A stretch of 12,257 nucleotides of DNA from Prasinococcaceae sp. CCMP 1430 (GCA_013416795.1 RQSC01000440.1:14199-26455), one strand, 5' to 3'; shown: positions 1 through 6,739, counted from the first letter of the stretch. Numbers and translations are program-made. The notes: generated from the letters alone by a model not told the origin.

Positions 1-284
1 GCCTGTGTGGGCGCGTGCACGCGCCCACGCACGCACGCACGCGCTCGCGCAGCCTCGACGACGCCCGGCGAATTCGTAACATCGCTTCGTAACGCTTCGA
101 GCCGCCGCCGTGACAGGACGCGCGGGCGCGCGCGCGTGCGCGCGTGCGTGCGTGCATGCGTGCGCGCGTGCGTGCGTCCGCGTGTGTCCGCGTTGCGTGC
201 ACTCGCGACGGATGCGGCCACGTGCGTGCCCACACACTGTATCGCACACGCCTGCGCGCAAGCACGCATGCCACCACACACCAC

Positions 285-344
<60 letters not shown>

Positions 345-483
345 GACACACTTACACACACACTTACACACACACACACACAAGCGCGCGCGCGCGCCCG
401 CGCCCGGCACTGCAGTCTGCAGCAAGCGTGGCATTCCTTACGCGCGCGCGCGGGCGCGCGTGCGAGAGAGAGGGCGGGAGCGC
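1..483. other. low-complexity spacer downstream of the nucleoplasmin-like gene
   Basis: This is 483 nt of mostly alternating purine-pyrimidine sequence (CG, CA, TG and GCGTGCGTGC-type runs) with a long CA microsatellite in the middle. I see no convincing gene. Reading frames are open on both strands only because the composition excludes stop codons. On the minus strand this is the 3' flank of the gene ending at 484; no clear AATAAA or TGTAA poly(A) signal is visible just after its stop. A small palindromic element, CTGCAG-T-CTGCAG, lies at 410-422. Confidence 0.7.
288..343. repeat. (CA)28 dinucleotide microsatellite
   Basis: Twenty-eight uninterrupted CA units cover 288-343. Shorter interrupted CA tracts follow at 346-382, broken by CTTA, and then a (GC)n run begins. 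The tract is alternating purine-pyrimidine and so could adopt Z-DNA; it is also likely to be length-polymorphic. It lies about 140 nt downstream of the stop codon of the minus-strand gene and could fall in that gene's 3' UTR. Confidence 0.95.
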
Positions 484-2076
484 TCACTTGAGAGTCACGT
501 TGTTGCCGTCGATGACGAAGAGCTCGGGGTACTTGGAGAGCGTGTCCTTGATCTTCTTGCTCACGCCCGCGGCCTTGGGCTTCTTCACCGCAGAGCCGAG
601 CTTGCCCATCGGCGCGGAGCCGCCTGCCTTCTCGAGCGCCTGCTCAGGCGCGCGAGCGACGAGCGCAGGGGCGCAGGTGCGAGTGTCAGCTCGGGTGCCT
701 CGCATGTGTGCGCGTGCGGTTGGGTGCGTCTGCGCGCTCGCGAGCGCGCCGACGCGGCGTACCTGGCGCAGCTGCTGCACGTACGCGCGCTCCGCGGCGG
801 GCGTCTTGGGCGTGCCGATGTCCGCGTCGGCGGCAGCGGCGGCGCCCCGCGCCTTCTTGGCCGAAGCGGGCGTCGTCGGCGCGGCGGCCGTCGCGGCGCG
901 CTTCTTCGACGCCGACCGCGGCGGCGGGGCGGGCTCCTCCTCCTCCTCCTCCTCCTCCTCCTCCTCGTCGTCCTCCTCCTCGTCGTCCTCGTCCTCAGAG
1001 TCGTCCTCCGAGTCAGACTCGGAGTCGGAGTCGTCCTCGCCGTCCTCCTCCTCCTCGATGCCCTCGCGCTCGAACTCGTCCATGTCAGGCCCGTCGTCGT
1101 CGTAGTCGTCGCCGCTATCGTCCGAGTCCACCGGCACCCTCAACCCGGCGAAGCCTTCGTCGTCGTCGTCAGAGTCGGAGTCGGAGTCGGAGTCGGAGTC
1201 TTCGTCGGAGTCGGAGTCGTCCGCCTCTCCCCTCGCCTTCTCGAGCGCCTTGGTGTGCTTGAGCAGCTTGAGCTGGAGTTTGGGAGGCAGGTCCTCGATG
1301 TCGAGCTCCTCGCCGTCGTCGTCGCCCTCGGAGTCATAGTCTGCGTAGTCGTCCAAGTCCGAGTCGTAGTCGTCGCTGCCGGCCTCGGCGTCGTAGTCGT
1401 CGTCGTCGCTATCGCTGTCGCTATCATCGTAATCGTCGCCCTCCGCCTCGTCGAGCGCCATGTCGTCGAGGCCGTCGCCAACGAGCGTCATGTAGCCGCT
1501 GAGGTAGACGGGGCCGTTGGTGACGTCCACATGGAAGTCGGCGTGGAAGAGCAGGTCCATCATCATTTGGTCGCAGCTGCCCCCGGTGAGCGTGCCCAGC
1601 ACGACGGGCGGCTCGCCGTCCACAGTCACGGACACGCTCGCGCGCGAGCCCTTCTTGGCGCCGGGCGCCAGCGCCGCCTGCGTGATGTGCAGCACGCAGT
1701 TCTCGTCCACCTCCACGGGGAAGCGCTTGGCGCCAGCGGGCACCTCGGTGCCTGCAAAGGGGGAGGAGGGGGGGGTAAGGCGCGCGTGTGTGCGCGCAAG
1801 CATGCGATCGTGCGCGTTCGCACGCGGAAGGGCGCGGGTGTAGGTGCGCACGAGCGCGCGGATGTGCGAGCGCGCGTGTACGCGTGTGTGTGCGCGTGCG
1901 TGTGCAGCGCTCGGTGCCGTCAGCGGCGCGTCCGCGGGGAACAGGCGGCCGGCGCGCGCGCCGCGGCGCGATCGCGCGCCTCGCGCCACCACGCTCGCTC
2001 GCCCGCTCGAGGCCGCCGCCCGCACCGCGCCGCGCGCGCGCGCCTCGCGCGCGATCGCACCCCAGAAGGCCATCAT
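484..2076 (-). CDS. nucleoplasmin-like acidic nuclear protein (histone chaperone family)
   Basis: Three exons are inferred: 2076-2061, 1751-763 and 639-484. Introns 2060-1752 (GTGCGA...GCAG) and 762-640 (GTACGC...GCAG) have canonical ends. The joined product is 386 aa. Residues 1-100 match the nucleoplasmin-like beta-sandwich of plant HD2 proteins, insect FKBP39 and yeast Fpr3/4: an N-terminal AFWG, then VLHITQAAL, a VTVDG segment, VLGTL and VYLSGY. Splicing out intron 1 creates the expected FWG-TEVPAG join, which supports the model and the start. Residues 105-278 are an Asp/Glu/Ser acidic tract, interrupted by a short basic/leucine helix near 161-180, typical of histone-binding tails. KKR (288-290) and KKAR (304-307) form a bipartite NLS. 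No FKBP or zinc-finger domain follows. The C-terminus (about 360-386) is a small Lys-rich segment ending KYPELFVIDGNNVTLK, which I cannot name; it vaguely resembles a winged-helix end. By family, the likely role is a nuclear or nucleolar histone chaperone. The ATG context (GCC before ATGATGG) is good. Confidence 0.85.
   Translation of the reverse strand: MMAFWGAIAREARARGAVRAAASSGRASVVARGARSRRGARAGRLFPADAPLTAPSAAHARAHTRVHARSHIRALVRTYTRALPRANAHDRMLARTHARLTPPSSPFAGTEVPAGAKRFPVEVDENCVLHITQAALAPGAKKGSRASVSVTVDGEPPVVLGTLTGGSCDQMMMDLLFHADFHVDVTNGPVYLSGYMTLVGDGLDDMALDEAEGDDYDDSDSDSDDDDYDAEAGSDDYDSDLDDYADYDSEGDDDGEELDIEDLPPKLQLKLLKHTKALEKARGEADDSDSDEDSDSDSDSDSDDDDEGFAGLRVPVDSDDSGDDYDDDGPDMDEFEREGIEEEEDGEDDSDSESDSEDDSEDEDDEEEDDEEEEEEEEEEEPAPPPRSASKKRAATAAAPTTPASAKKARGAAAAADADIGTPKTPAAERAYVQQLRQVRRVGALASAQTHPTARAHMRGTRADTRTCAPALVARAPEQALEKAGGSAPMGKLGSAVKKPKAAGVSKKIKDTLSKYPELFVIDGNNVTLK
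931..1440 (-). repeat. acidic-tract coding repeats (GAG/GAC/TCC-type triplets)
   Basis: These are simple triplet repeats inside exon 2 of the nucleoplasmin-like gene. On the plus strand they appear as (TCC/CTC)n near 934-965 and as GAGTCG-type hexamers near 1165-1220. They encode poly-Glu, Asp-Ser and Asp-Asp-Tyr runs of the acidic domain. The tract is a likely site of replication slippage and of assembly error, so the exact residue count of the acidic region should be treated as approximate across strains. Confidence 0.8.
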
Positions 2077-2159
2077 GGCTGCCGTCGATCGCAGGGGCGA
2101 CACGCGTGCCCCGAACGTGCGCGCGTGTGGCCCGCCCGCACCCGCCTCCCCACACACCT

Positions 2160-2262
2160 CCCCCCACGCACGCACACGCACACACACACGCACACACGCG
2201 CACACACACGCACACACACGCACACACACGCGCACGCACGCACGCAGCAGCAGCAGCAGCAG
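2160..2262. repeat. CA/CG dinucleotide tract followed by (CAG)6
   Basis: Alternating CACG/CACA repeats run from about 2168 to 2244 and end in six CAG units at 2245-2262. The tract sits 90-190 nt upstream of the start codon of the minus-strand nucleoplasmin-like gene, so it is probably 5' UTR or promoter. It would appear as (CTG)6 followed by TG/CG repeats in that transcript's sense. Confidence 0.85.
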
Positions 2263-2725
2263 CCGCCGCCGACACGCTCGAGCCGCCGCGCTCCGCAAAC
2301 CGCCGAACGGTTACGAACCCCGGTTCACACCCTGGATAGACCCGGTAGATACCCGCGCCGCCGGCCCCACACCCGGTCATGCGCCTCGGCGAACCGAGCC
2401 CAACCGACGGCCGGCGCGGGGTCGCGCGCGCGTGGCCCCGCGGAGGAGGTTTAGGTTCGGAGCGGCGCGCCGCGACGCTCCCTTTCATTGTGACGTACTG
2501 TACCGCACAGCACACCGTGCACCCCCGCGTGAGCCGCAATAAGGGTTTTATTTTAAGGGTTCGTATTATGGATGCCGGCATATGGGCCAGATGCCTTGGC
2601 CCGCCGCGCGTGTTCATCTCAACGGCTCGCACGGACGCTTGACCGCGCGTACGTCCTTTTGCATGCGTGCCTTGCGACATGGCACAGAATACAGCTCTAT
2701 TCTTCGACTGTACAGTATTTCATAT

Positions 2726-2741
2726 GTACGTACGTACGTAC
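2726..2741. repeat. (GTAC)4 palindromic tetranucleotide repeat
   Basis: Four tandem GTAC units are self-complementary as a block. The palindrome CTGTACAG lies just upstream at 2708-2715. It belongs to a wider cluster of GTAC sites in the AT-richer spacer (see findings). It may be a regulatory element or only a simple-sequence expansion. Confidence 0.75.
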
Positions 2742-2877
2742 TGAACTGTGGTCTTTTTTCCCGCCTTTTTCCCCTGCTTGTGTAGCTACTGTATACCTAC
2801 GCTGCATGCACGGCGCAACGCGTTTTTTTGCAAGTGAATTTGATGAGACCCGACGCAATGACGAATGCACTGGCGAG

Positions 2878-2915
2878 GTCACTCCTCATGCGTGTACGAG
2901 GCAATGAGGAGTGAC
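2878..2915. repeat. perfect 12-bp inverted repeat, 14-nt loop
   Basis: GTCACTCCTCAT at 2878-2889 is repeated as its exact reverse complement at 2904-2915, separated by 14 nt. It could form a cruciform or RNA hairpin, or act as a dyad binding site. It is intergenic, about 800 nt from the nearest start codon on the left and about 580 nt from the one on the right. No element boundary or target duplication was seen around it. Confidence 0.9.
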
Positions 2916-2955
2916 GTACTATGGCCGTGAGGAGGTTGGATTCTACTCACTCTAA

Positions 2956-2992
2956 ATAAACCCGGGTATTCCTATATAAACCCGGGTATTCC
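2956..2992. repeat. duplicated 17-mer with CCCGGG and TATA-like core
   Basis: ATAAACCCGGGTATTCC occurs at 2956-2972 and again at 2976-2992, a 20-nt period. The join between the copies reads TATATAAA (2973-2980), a good TATA-box match on the plus strand, and each copy contains the palindrome CCCGGG. Possible roles are a duplicated transcription-factor site or core promoter. It is about 500 nt upstream of the next plus-strand start codon, which is far for a TATA box unless the 5' UTR is long. Confidence 0.85.
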
Positions 2993-3057
2993 ATACCGTA
3001 AAGACTCATTTTATGGCATCGCGTCTTGGTCCAGCCAATGTCCTTATCGCTAAATGA

Positions 3058-3132
3058 CCTGGTACGTACATAGAGTACCTGGTACCTGGTACGGTACACA
3101 CGAGCAGAAAAAAAGGCAAAAAAAAAAAAAAA
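3058..3132. repeat. CTGGTAC repeats followed by A-runs
   Basis: CCTGGTAC-type units recur at 3058-3065, 3078-3085 and 3086-3092, and end with GGTAC at 3093-3097. They hold six GTAC cores in about 36 nt. Immediately downstream are A7 (3108-3114) and A15 (3118-3132). The A-run could be a nucleosome-excluding tract of the promoter for the gene starting at 3496, or an old poly(A) insertion. I found no coding or retroelement sequence attached to it. Confidence 0.7.
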
Positions 3133-3495
3133 GGCTCTCATCTCTCATCAATCGGGCTGGGAGGGCCGGCCCGCCCGCGCGTCGGCGCGCGCGGGCCGGA
3201 AAAAAGATCTGTGCGCGCGCGGCCATCAAAACGCATGCGAATTTGTAATTGCGCGCGCGGGGCCGCACGCGGGGCGCCGGGCGGTGGTGGGCGGTGTGGC
3301 GTTGTGGGGGCAGCAGTGACGGTGGCGGCAGCCGTGAAGGCGGCGACAGCGGCGGTGCGCTGCGCGAGGCGCGGGTCGTGGCCACAGCCCCGCACATTCC
3401 CGAGCTCCAAGCTAACCTGGCCAGGCGGGCGCCGGCCAAAGGTGTACGTCACGCCGGCGACGCGCTCGCGGCTCGCCGGGGGGCCGCGCGCGCCC

Positions 3496-4202
3496 ATGGG
3501 CTTCTGGGGCAAGTGCTCGGCGGTGTGGAAGATCTTCTTCCCGCCCGAGGAGAGCGCGGTGAGTCGTCGCGCCGGAAGGGCGTAGCTGCGCGCCGCCGCG
3601 CGCCGCGCGCCGCGAGAGGGGGACGGCGTAGACGGGACCGGGGGGACCGGTGTGCGCGCGCAGCGCCACTGCGCAATGGCGCGGCCGCCCCAACACTCGG
3701 GCGAACGCGCACGTGCGCGTGCGCACAGACTGCCCCGCTGGCCGACGCGAGCGCTGACTCCGCCACGCCAACTCGCTCGCACCCTCTGGCGTCGCAGCGC
3801 GCGGCGGCCAAGTCGCGCATGGACCGCGCGCTCTTTTCCGACCGCCACGCGCGCGTCGGCGAGAAGCTCGACGTCGAGGGGCTCGCGGAGAACGTCAAGG
3901 GCGTCGTCACCGAGTACGTCGACCTCGCTGACGCGCGGCCGCAGGAGATGCAGTTCGACACGGAGCTCGATAAGAAGCAGGGCCGCCTCAAGCACTACTT
4001 CCTGGTGGCGCGCGCGAAGCCCAAGTACCAGGCGATACTGGGTGGCACCACCGACGCCGACGAGCAGGCCGAGTGGGAGGCGCGCGCAGCTCAGGAGTCG
4101 CTGCGCGGCCTGGCCGCGCAGCCGCGTGGCTATACGACGGGCGTCGAGGGCGACGCTGCCTCCATCGCGCGCGAGCGCCGGCGCCGGGGGGAAGGCCTCT
4201 GA
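3496..4202 (+). CDS. hypothetical protein, 155 aa, two exons
   Basis: Exon 1 is 3496-3558 and exon 2 is 3798-4202. The intron 3559-3797 has a textbook GTGAGT donor and a GTCGCAG acceptor, phase 0. I do not recognise the family. The N-terminus MGFWGKCSAVWKIFFPP (residues 1-17) is short, aromatic and basic; Gly2 and Cys7 raise the possibility of lipidation, but the usual Ser/Thr at position 6 is absent. It could also be part of a longer leader, because the frame is open upstream to an ATG at 3211. Residues 22-150 are charged and probably helical, with a basic-aromatic patch KKQGRLKHYFLVARAKPKY near residue 80 and an Arg-rich end. No transmembrane segment or catalytic motif is visible. The exon boundaries and the change from repeat-like intron to ordinary protein composition support a real gene. 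Start choice is moderately uncertain. Confidence 0.6.
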
Positions 4203-4520
4203 GCTCCCGTTTGTGCGCGTCCGATAAGAGTACCTACCACCGCGTTCGATGCCTGGAGTGATCGAACGCACCTCTCGCGGACGACGACCCGGGCGAGAGC
4301 ACGCACGAGCGCGCGCGCACTCGCGCCAATGCGACACTGCGCGCGTGGGCGAGCCAGCATGCGCGTGCATGCGCGCGAGCGCGGACTGCGCGCGCATGTG
4401 CGAGCGTGTCCGCCCGAGCGCTCAAGCGCGTACTTCTGTGCGCGCCGAGGTGCCGTGCCCGTCGCAGAGATGTCAAAACTTCTGACGCTACGTGTGCTTT
4501 CTGTGGCGGTGGGTGCGCGC
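4203..4520. other. convergent spacer between the 155-aa gene and the secreted Lys-rich gene
   Basis: Both flanking genes end here, so the stretch should hold two 3' UTRs. It contains a perfect hairpin at 4242-4269 and otherwise GC-rich alternating sequence. I see no AATAAA or TGTAA poly(A) hexamer/pentamer on either strand close to either stop codon, and no additional gene. Confidence 0.6.
4242..4269. repeat. perfect 9-bp stem, 10-nt loop hairpin
   Basis: GCGTTCGAT (4242-4250) is followed by a 10-nt loop and its exact reverse complement ATCGAACGC (4261-4269). It starts 39 nt after the stop codon of the plus-strand gene and so probably lies in its 3' UTR. It may influence 3'-end formation or mRNA stability. 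It lacks the sequence of the replication-dependent histone stem-loop. Confidence 0.85.
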
Positions 4521-5466
4521 CTACTTCGGCACGCACGTCGCCTTCTTTTTCTTCCACGCGCACACCTTCTTCTTGCCCTGCTTCGCCTTCTTGCATTCTT
4601 TTGCGTTCCGCTGACTCGCACAGAGTTTTGCGGTCTAACGGGCGCGCGTGTTGCGGGCGTGCGCGTCAGAGCGTGCGAGCGTGTGCCCAAGCCGGCTTCA
4701 AACCAAGCTGCCGGCGTTGCGAGCCCTCGCGCGCGCATAGGCGGTGACCATGCGTTCGTACCTTTTTGTTGGCCTTCTTGCCCTTCTTGGACTTCTTCTT
4801 GGACTTCTTCTTGGACTTCTTCTTTGCCTTGTTGTCGTTGTCGCGCATTGCGTCCTCGTCCATCAAGCAGATGGAGAACATGCTCTGCTCGCCGTCGCGT
4901 GACAGGGCGCACGAGTGCGAAAGTGCACGCGTGCGGCCGGATCAAGCAGGCGCGCGAGCGTGCGAGCATTCGTGTGCGCGCGTCAGGAGGATGCCCACGT
5001 CGCGGGGTGTGCTGCAGCATGCGCAGGCGCGCACGAGATCGACGCGCCCGCACGCGCTCGCACGTGCGCACCTCCCACGTGCAGCCAACAGGGGATGCTG
5101 CGCACTCCTCGCCGGTCTGGATGAGCGAGCATGGGTTGTTCTCTGCCTTCAAGGAGCCCATCTCGGCGCTGGTGATCGTGACGACGTCAGGGGTCGTGAT
5201 CTGGCCCTGCGGGGGTGGGCGGCGCGAGCACGAGGGCGCCCGAGCGCGTGCGCGCGCACGAGCGTTGTGGGAGGCATGGCACAGCGGGCGAACGTGTGCG
5301 TCAGGGGTCGGAGGCATCAGGTGTATTTTTTGTGTCTGGCGACAAGCGCGCCAGTGTGCGAACCTAGTACACGTGCGCCCCCGCACGCACGCGCGCGCGC
5401 GCGCGCGCTAGGGAGGGGAAGGGGGACCAGCGCCACGGCGGCCGCGAGGGCCGCGGACGCGCGCAT
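4521..5466 (-). CDS. secreted cysteine- and lysine-rich protein with KKKS repeats
   Basis: Four exons are inferred: 5466 to about 5371, 5206-5072, 4884-4762 and 4610-4521. Introns 5071-4885 (GTGCGC...GCAG) and 4761-4611 (GTACGA...TCAG) and the first acceptor (CCCGCAG at 5207) are clear. The first donor is uncertain: GTACTA at 5370 keeps phase 0, and GTCCCC after Leu13 is an alternative. With the first choice the product is 147 aa. Residues 1-21 (MRASAALAAAVALVPLPLPSA) form a signal peptide, implying secretion. The mature part has two Cys modules, each C-x(6-10)-C-x-W-x6-C: one spans exons 2-3 (CAASPVGCTW...C) and one is in exon 4 (C...VCAWKKKKATC). Between them is KKKSKKKSKKKSKKG, with about 28 Lys in the last 115 residues. 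No enzyme domain is visible. The polycationic Lys/Ser design recalls silaffin-like or other wall/matrix proteins, but that is analogy only. All internal introns are phase 0. Confidence 0.72.
4789..4824 (-). repeat. three 12-nt tandem repeats encoding KKKS units
   Basis: The plus-strand unit GGACTTCTTCTT occurs three times in perfect tandem. On the coding strand it gives AAG AAG AAG TCC, hence the Lys-Lys-Lys-Ser repeat of the secreted protein. Exact repetition at the DNA level, despite a second available Lys codon, suggests recent expansion. Confidence 0.9.
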
Positions 5467-6114
5467 GGCGCCCCACGCGTGCACCCTTGCGTCCGCGCCG
5501 GCACCCTGCGCGCGGCGTGCGCTGTGGCAACCCTCCCGCCTCGCCCTACCCACCCCTACCCCCCGCGCTACGGCGCGCGCTACGGCGCCCCGTCGCACCC
5601 CCGACTTCGGTTGGCCGGGGAACGCCGCGAGGAACGAAATCGCGAAATCGCTGCCGGGGAACGTACCCACGGGAGAGCATACATCACGTCAATATGAATG
5701 CGAGGACCGGCCCGCGCCGCAACGCGCCGCACCGGACGAGTTTCACGCGTGCGCCGCGTTTTTTTTTCTTCTTTTTGGTACGACTGACCGGGAAAACGGT
5801 ACCGCATGACCATCCGTCGAATTCTTATTGCGAGTTGCTATGATATTCGGCGGCGGGCGCGCGCGAACCGCGACGCGAACGGGAACACCGCGCGCGCGCG
5901 CGGTGTCCGGCGGTGTTTAGGTTTTGATGTGGGTTTTGTGTTTGTAGGGTTTGTAAGTGGATGCGTTTTGACCAGGCGCGCGCGCGGCCGCATTCGGCGC
6001 GCGCGGCACTGCGCGCGCGCGCAAAGTCCTCGGCCAGCAGGCTCGCTGTTCTGATCGCGCCGAAGTTAATCCAGCATCGCGGCCCCGCCCAGCCGCGGGG
6101 GACATGCATCCAGC
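5467..6114. other. divergent spacer between the secreted Lys-rich gene and DRC7
   Basis: The left part is GC-rich. An AT-richer patch at about 5680-5850 contains a T-rich tract (5759-5776: T9, C, TT, C, T5) flanked by GGTAC at 5777-5781 and 5798-5802. Around 5915-5960 there is a G/T-rich stretch with GTTTAGG and GTAGGGTTTG words. Promoters of both genes presumably lie here. I looked for an RFX X-box (GTNRCC...RGYAAC type) expected of ciliary genes and saw no good match. No additional gene is supported. Confidence 0.5.
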
Positions 6115-6739
6115 GTGTGCGACCGCACCCTTCAACCCCCACCGGTGACGGGTCGGCAGGCGTGGCTTGCGCGAGAGCGGGGGGAGGGGGAAGGGGGGAG
6201 GGGGCGAGCGCGTCCGCGCAAGCCGCGCTGGGCACCGTTTTCCCGTGCGAGCTGCGGTCACTCCTGTTCGTGTGGTGCATGTGCCGTGTGCTGCGTCTGC
6301 GCTGCGCGCGGTCCACGCTCCGCGGCAACGGCCGCTTCCGGCACGGCTGGCGGCGGCTCGGCTGGCTGCGCCGCGGAGGGTGGTGGTACGACCGCAGGGG
6401 CGCCGCCCGGTCGCTCGGCTCCGTCGGCCGCGGTCGACCACTGCCTTTGCGTGGAGGCCGTGGCGCCCCGGTGCCGCATGCCGCATGCGGCGTGCGGTTC
6501 CAACGCGCAGGCTCCACCTGCGGCTGCTGCTGCTGCTGCTGCGCGCGCGCTGTTGCTCGAGGCTGCGCGACGAGCGCGGGTGCGCGGTGTCACTTGCGTA
6601 AACGTCCGCGCAGAGCAATGCGCCCGCCGCATTTTCAGCGTCGCGAGCGCGTGCGCAATCGAGCCGGCTGTCTGACATCCCACCCCCACCCCTCCACCGC
6701 TCCACCGCTCCACCCCTGTGCGTCGCGCACCCATCGCAG
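6115..6739 (+). other. unresolved 5' end of DRC7: first exon(s) and last upstream intron
   Basis: A pyrimidine-rich tract of CCACC/CTCC words from about 6676 ends in CCATCGCAG at 6739, a strong acceptor, so coding sequence begins at 6740 in phase 2 (one base completing a split codon). Donors that fit phase 2 include GTGCGC at 6651 (in the frame with an ATG at 6115 or 6478, giving an Ala-rich leader), GTAAAC at 6598 and GTGCGC at 6580 (both in the frame with an ATG at 6485). The first has the donor sequence most like the other introns here and gives an 89-nt intron. None has recognisable domain content, so the N-terminus stays open. A long frame running on from 5961 through this region is probably not all coding. 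Confidence 0.45.
6524..6541 (+). repeat. (CTG)6 triplet repeat
   Basis: Six CTG units lie in the region that may hold the first exon of DRC7. In the frame that I favour they would read as GCT and encode a poly-Ala run. In the other frames they give poly-Leu or poly-Cys. Confidence 0.85.

Larger units (their letters stand above)
2077..3495. other. divergent intergenic region between the nucleoplasmin-like gene and the 155-aa gene
   Basis: This 1.4-kb spacer should hold both promoters. The first part (2077-2460) is GC-rich with CA/CG repeats and a CAG tract. From about 2480 to 3140 the sequence is clearly AT-richer than anything else in the window and carries a 12-bp inverted repeat, a duplicated 17-mer, clustered GTAC sites, a TATATAAA (2973-2980), a CCAAT (3035-3039) and A-runs. 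After 3150 it turns GC-rich again. Frames are open here but none shows domain-like content. I found no tRNA, snRNA or rRNA. Core promoter positions cannot be assigned from sequence alone. Confidence 0.6.

Noticed and set aside
7-2454. An 815-codon plus-strand open frame antisense to the nucleoplasmin-like gene
   Set aside because: Its translation is Arg/Ala/His-rich repeats, poly-(Thr-His) from the CA microsatellite, and poly-Leu/Val opposite the acidic tract. It has no domain, and the minus strand has a family match with clean splice sites. It is open only because the composition lacks stops.
2540-2561. Two TAAGGGTT words resembling plant telo-box or telomere repeats (also a G/T-rich stretch near 5915-5960)
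   Set aside because: Only two degenerate copies are present, with no array. The sequences do not match TTTAGGG exactly, and such words are expected in a G/T-rich patch.
2880-2960. Possible tRNA or small nuclear RNA gene in the AT-richer spacer
   Set aside because: The GGTTGGATTC word only loosely resembles a B box. No cloverleaf can be drawn, and no U1-U6 signature or Sm site in the right context is present.
2955-2960. AATAAA as a poly(A) signal on the plus strand
   Set aside because: No plus-strand gene ends nearby. The hexamer is part of the duplicated 17-mer.
3108-3132. Poly(A) tail of a retroposed element
   Set aside because: There is no adjoining retrotransposon or processed gene sequence and no target-site duplication could be seen. 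A simple A-run is sufficient.
5961-6739. Extension of the DRC7 reading frame upstream to 5961
   Set aside because: A pyrimidine tract and CGCAG acceptor end at 6739, and the translation upstream is low-complexity without domain content. The continuous frame probably crosses an intron and untranslated sequence.
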